In this document: positions 6,151-8,193 of the stretch, piece by piece
How the letters are laid out: the number at the start of each line of letters is the position of its first letter
Numbering within the stretch: position 1 is the first letter of the stretch
Source: Magnetovibrio sp.
GTDB taxonomy: Bacteria > Pseudomonadota > Alphaproteobacteria > Rhodospirillales > Magnetovibrionaceae
Assembly: GCA_016764335.1 (NCBI GenBank)
Contig: JAESSB010000040.1
Coordinates: forward strand, 6,851-15,043
Direction of reading: 5' to 3'
Length of the DNA: 8,193 nt
Translations under genes and position numbers: made by a program
The notes under the pieces: model-generated
The model's input: only the letters and a program-made list of their open reading frames with translations
The model's database searches: none
What the model was told of the DNA's origin: nothing

Positions 6151-7265
6151 CATCTAAGAACCTCAAGCGCGATGGGTTAAACTTTGATAATGTGAAATAC
6201 ATTTCCGAAGAATCTTACACTCAGATTTGCAAGCGAAGTGCCGTAGATATTAGGGATGTTTTATTTGCTATGATTGGTACAATTGGCAACCCTATTGTTG
6301 TACATGTGGTGCCAGACTTTGCTATCAAAAATGTAGCACTTTTCAAAATTCCAGAAGAGCAAGAAAGCTATTTTTTGAAATACTATCTTGATAGTCCTTT
6401 CGTGAAAAATAAGATGCAATCGGAAGCAAAGGGCACCACGCAAAAATTTGTGGGACTTGGTTATTTGCGCAACTTTCCGATCCACGTGCCGGACAAAACT
6501 ATACAAGGACTACTCGTTGAAGATATAAAGCGCGTTGAAAATGAAACCAATCACCTCGAAACCATCTACCAACAAAAACTAGATGCCCTAGCCGAGTTAA
6601 AACAATCCATCCTACAAAAAGCCTTCAGCGGTGAACTCACATCCGTCACCGACGAAATAAAGACGGACGCTTTGACGGCAAATGTTATCGCGTTTGCCTA
6701 TTACCGTCATATATTAAAACGGCGCGGCAAAACTTTTGGGCGGGTTAAGGCGCAAAAAACATTGCATTTAGTTGAAAGCATTGGCGGCCTAGACTTAGAT
6801 CGAAGTCCCATGAAAGATGTCGCAGGGCCAAATGATTTTCAGCACCAGTTAGAAGCAGAAAAATGGGCCAAGGCAGAACAGTTCTTTGAATTTGTAAAAC
6901 GCAGTTTTGGTCCAGGGTATGATTTTAAAAAGTTGGCACGGTTTGATGAAATGATGGACACGGCGAAAACCATCATAGCCCCACACCGTGAAGCCTTGAA
7001 TAAAGCTATTGATATCGTGCTGCCCATGGACACACAACAGGCCGAAGTTTTTGCAACGGTTCATGCTGCATGGAATAACTTGATCCTTGATGGTAAAGAG
7101 ATAACAGAGGAAGCAATTTTATTTGAGGCTAGGGAAAATTGGCACCCAAAAAAATTAGCGATTAATATAAATAAGTTTAAAAAAGCCATAAGGAAAATCC
7201 GTGTGGACAATTTAATTCCCGATGGCACGGCCAAACGCGTTCATGGACAGGAGAGCATGCTTTGA
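6144..7265 (+). CDS. hsdS: Type I R-M specificity subunit, C-terminal portion fused to an extra domain
   Basis: This continues the preceding segment in the -1 frame. Residues about 2-115 (VTSKNLKRDGLNFDNVKYISEE...FAMIGTIGNPIVV...GTTQKFVGLGYLRNFPI) are the rest of the second target-recognition domain. Residues about 120-165 form the second conserved helix, ending LDALAELKQSILQKAFSGELT, where most HsdS proteins end. Another roughly 200 residues follow (about 168-373), with KTFGRVKAQKTLHLVE, AGPNDFQHQLEAEKWAK, HAAWNNLILDG, ILFEARENWHP and LIPDGTAKRVHGQESML. This mainly helical region is not a standard HsdS part, and I do not know its function. TTG 6144 has no Shine-Dalgarno sequence, so independent translation is doubtful; a later start at ATG 6270 is possible. 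The stop probably overlaps the start of the next gene. Confidence 0.85.
   Translation: MVTSKNLKRDGLNFDNVKYISEESYTQICKRSAVDIRDVLFAMIGTIGNPIVVHVVPDFAIKNVALFKIPEEQESYFLKYYLDSPFVKNKMQSEAKGTTQKFVGLGYLRNFPIHVPDKTIQGLLVEDIKRVENETNHLETIYQQKLDALAELKQSILQKAFSGELTSVTDEIKTDALTANVIAFAYYRHILKRRGKTFGRVKAQKTLHLVESIGGLDLDRSPMKDVAGPNDFQHQLEAEKWAKAEQFFEFVKRSFGPGYDFKKLARFDEMMDTAKTIIAPHREALNKAIDIVLPMDTQQAEVFATVHAAWNNLILDGKEITEEAILFEARENWHPKKLAININKFKKAIRKIRVDNLIPDGTAKRVHGQESML
7249..7253 (+). promoter_or_regulatory. Ribosome binding site AGGAG that decides the start of the AlbA_2 gene
   Basis: AGGAG lies inside the end of hsdS, 8 bases before TTG 7262 and 20 bases before ATG 7274. The spacing favours the TTG, which overlaps the hsdS stop as TTGA. 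Confidence 0.55.
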
Positions 7266-8193
7266 ATATAGACATGACCCATGAACGCTACATTGCTTTA
7301 ATTGACGAATGGCGCGCCAGCGATGCCGAAAGGCCTTGGCTAGAATTCAAGCACAATAATGAAGATCAAAATATGATTGGGAAGTGTTGTTCTGCCCTTT
7401 CCAATGCGGCACGAATTGAGGGCAAAAACCAAGCTTACATGGTTTGGGGCATTCAAGATGGCGACCACGCTGTTATTGGTACAACGTTTAGGCCTGAAAA
7501 TAAAACCGTTGGAAACCAAGAATTTCAGCTTTGGTTAGCGCAACACCTTCAACCCAGCATTGCCTTTAGTTTTAAAGAAGTTAATCACCCGGATGGGCGT
7601 GTTGTCATTCTGGAAATTCCGGCGGCAACTTCGGCCCCGGTTTCTTTTACCAATATTCCTTACATTCGTATTGGCAGTGCAACACCTAAACTTATTGATT
7701 ACCCTGAACGTCACCAAACCTTGATTGAACGTTTGCGACCTTATACGTGGGAGCATGGAATTGCTCGTAATTATGCCACAGGTGATGAAGTTCTTGAGTT
7801 GTTAGATTACACTCAATACTTCCATTTAACGGGGCAACCGTTGCCGGATAATCGCCCCGGAATTTTTGAAAAATTAGAAGCCGACTTGCTCATCCAACAT
7901 GACGTTGCTGAGAGATGGAATATCACCAACCTTGGGGCTATTCTTTTTGCGACTGATTTAGATAAATTTGATCATGCCTTAGCGCGAAAAGGGGTTCGGT
8001 TTGTCGGTTATGACGGTAACAACAAAGCCGCTGCCGTTATTCATCGACAAGATGGGAAAAAGGGATATGCCAACGGTTTTGAAGGGCTTGTTGGTTATAT
8101 TAATGGCTTGCTACCCAACAACGAACATATTGGCGATGCCTTTCGCCAAGAACACCCCTTGTTTCCAAAGCTGGCTATTCGTGAGTTAATTGC
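7262..8193 (+). CDS. AlbA_2 / Schlafen-like DNA- or RNA-binding protein, N-terminal part (runs off right edge)
   Basis: At least 310 residues are visible with no stop before the window end. Residues about 25-145 match the AlbA_2 (Schlafen-type) domain. They include an acidic start ERPWLEFK, the helix MIGKCCSALSNAARIEGKNQAY, then VWGIQDGDHAVIGT, VVILEIPAA and PYIRIGSATPKL. Residues about 195-300 (ADLLIQHDVAERWNITNLGAILFATDLDKF...KGVRFVGYDG) resemble the middle part of COG2865 proteins, which usually continue to a GHKL-type ATPase fold; that part lies outside the window. Such genes are found between hsdS and hsdR in some type I loci, possibly as an accessory defence or regulatory factor; the role is unproven. 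The start is taken as TTG 7262 because AGGAG is 8 bases upstream; ATG 7274 (MTHERY...) is the alternative. Confidence 0.85.
   Translation, partial: MNIDMTHERYIALIDEWRASDAERPWLEFKHNNEDQNMIGKCCSALSNAARIEGKNQAYMVWGIQDGDHAVIGTTFRPENKTVGNQEFQLWLAQHLQPSIAFSFKEVNHPDGRVVILEIPAATSAPVSFTNIPYIRIGSATPKLIDYPERHQTLIERLRPYTWEHGIARNYATGDEVLELLDYTQYFHLTGQPLPDNRPGIFEKLEADLLIQHDVAERWNITNLGAILFATDLDKFDHALARKGVRFVGYDGNNKAAAVIHRQDGKKGYANGFEGLVGYINGLLPNNEHIGDAFRQEHPLFPKLAIRELI

Larger units (their letters stand above)
2214..8193. mobile_element. Left part of a tRNA-Thr-integrated genomic island carrying a type I R-M locus
   Basis: The region from the tRNA-Thr 3' end rightward holds an integrase, a small helix-turn-helix gene, a palindrome-rich control region and a type I restriction-modification operon. 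This is the standard layout of an integrative island with a defence cargo. Its sequence is visibly more AT-rich than the hisG-murA side. I found no structural phage genes, conjugation genes or transposase. The right boundary lies outside the window, so the size of the element and whether it can still excise are unknown. Confidence 0.75.

Noticed and set aside
6261..6506. Minus-strand ORFs opposite hsdS and hsdM
   Set aside because: They are antisense to clear conserved proteins and have no Shine-Dalgarno site or recognisable domain.

Overview
The window joins an ordinary chromosomal segment (about 1-2213) to the left end of an integrated genomic island (about 2214 to beyond 8193). The organism looks like an alphaproteobacterium, probably Rhodospirillales-like. 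This rests on the murA-hisG gene order, the sequence character of MurA and the start of short-form HisG, and GC-rich codon use in that part. No rRNA or other strong marker is present, so the family-level placement is a guess.

Chromosomal part: hisG (first step of histidine synthesis, running off the left edge), murA (first committed step of peptidoglycan synthesis) and a 53-residue basic, probably coiled-coil small protein all lie on the minus strand in the order small gene, murA, hisG. A complete tRNA-Thr with anticodon GGT follows on the plus strand at 2139-2213 and carries an encoded CCA end.

Island part: immediately after the tRNA CCA end, a tyrosine recombinase gene ends only 5 bases away. 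Upstream of it, on the same strand and overlapping it by 106 bp, is a small helix-turn-helix gene of the kind that accompanies integrases (excisionase or regulator). A 520-bp non-coding region (3499-4018) then separates this leftward module from a rightward operon. That region and the adjacent ends of int and the small gene are packed with perfect palindromes of two sequence families: one built on TTAGCTAAGG and one built on CCCGTTACG. They look like protein binding sites controlling integration/excision or the divergent genes.

The rightward operon encodes a type I restriction-modification system: hsdM (methyltransferase), hsdS (specificity subunit), then a Schlafen/AlbA_2-type gene that runs off the right edge. 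hsdR is not in the window and would be expected further right. hsdM and hsdS overlap by one base, and hsdS and the AlbA_2 gene probably overlap by four, so the three are translationally coupled. Two points stand out in hsdS. First, the reading frame breaks around a short A run at 6131-6134, splitting the protein in the middle of its second target-recognition domain. Second, after the normal HsdS C-terminus there is an extra domain of about 200 residues of unknown role, so the intact protein would be a fusion.

The most interesting items are the palindrome array, the HsdS fusion and frame break, and the AlbA_2 gene embedded in the R-M operon.
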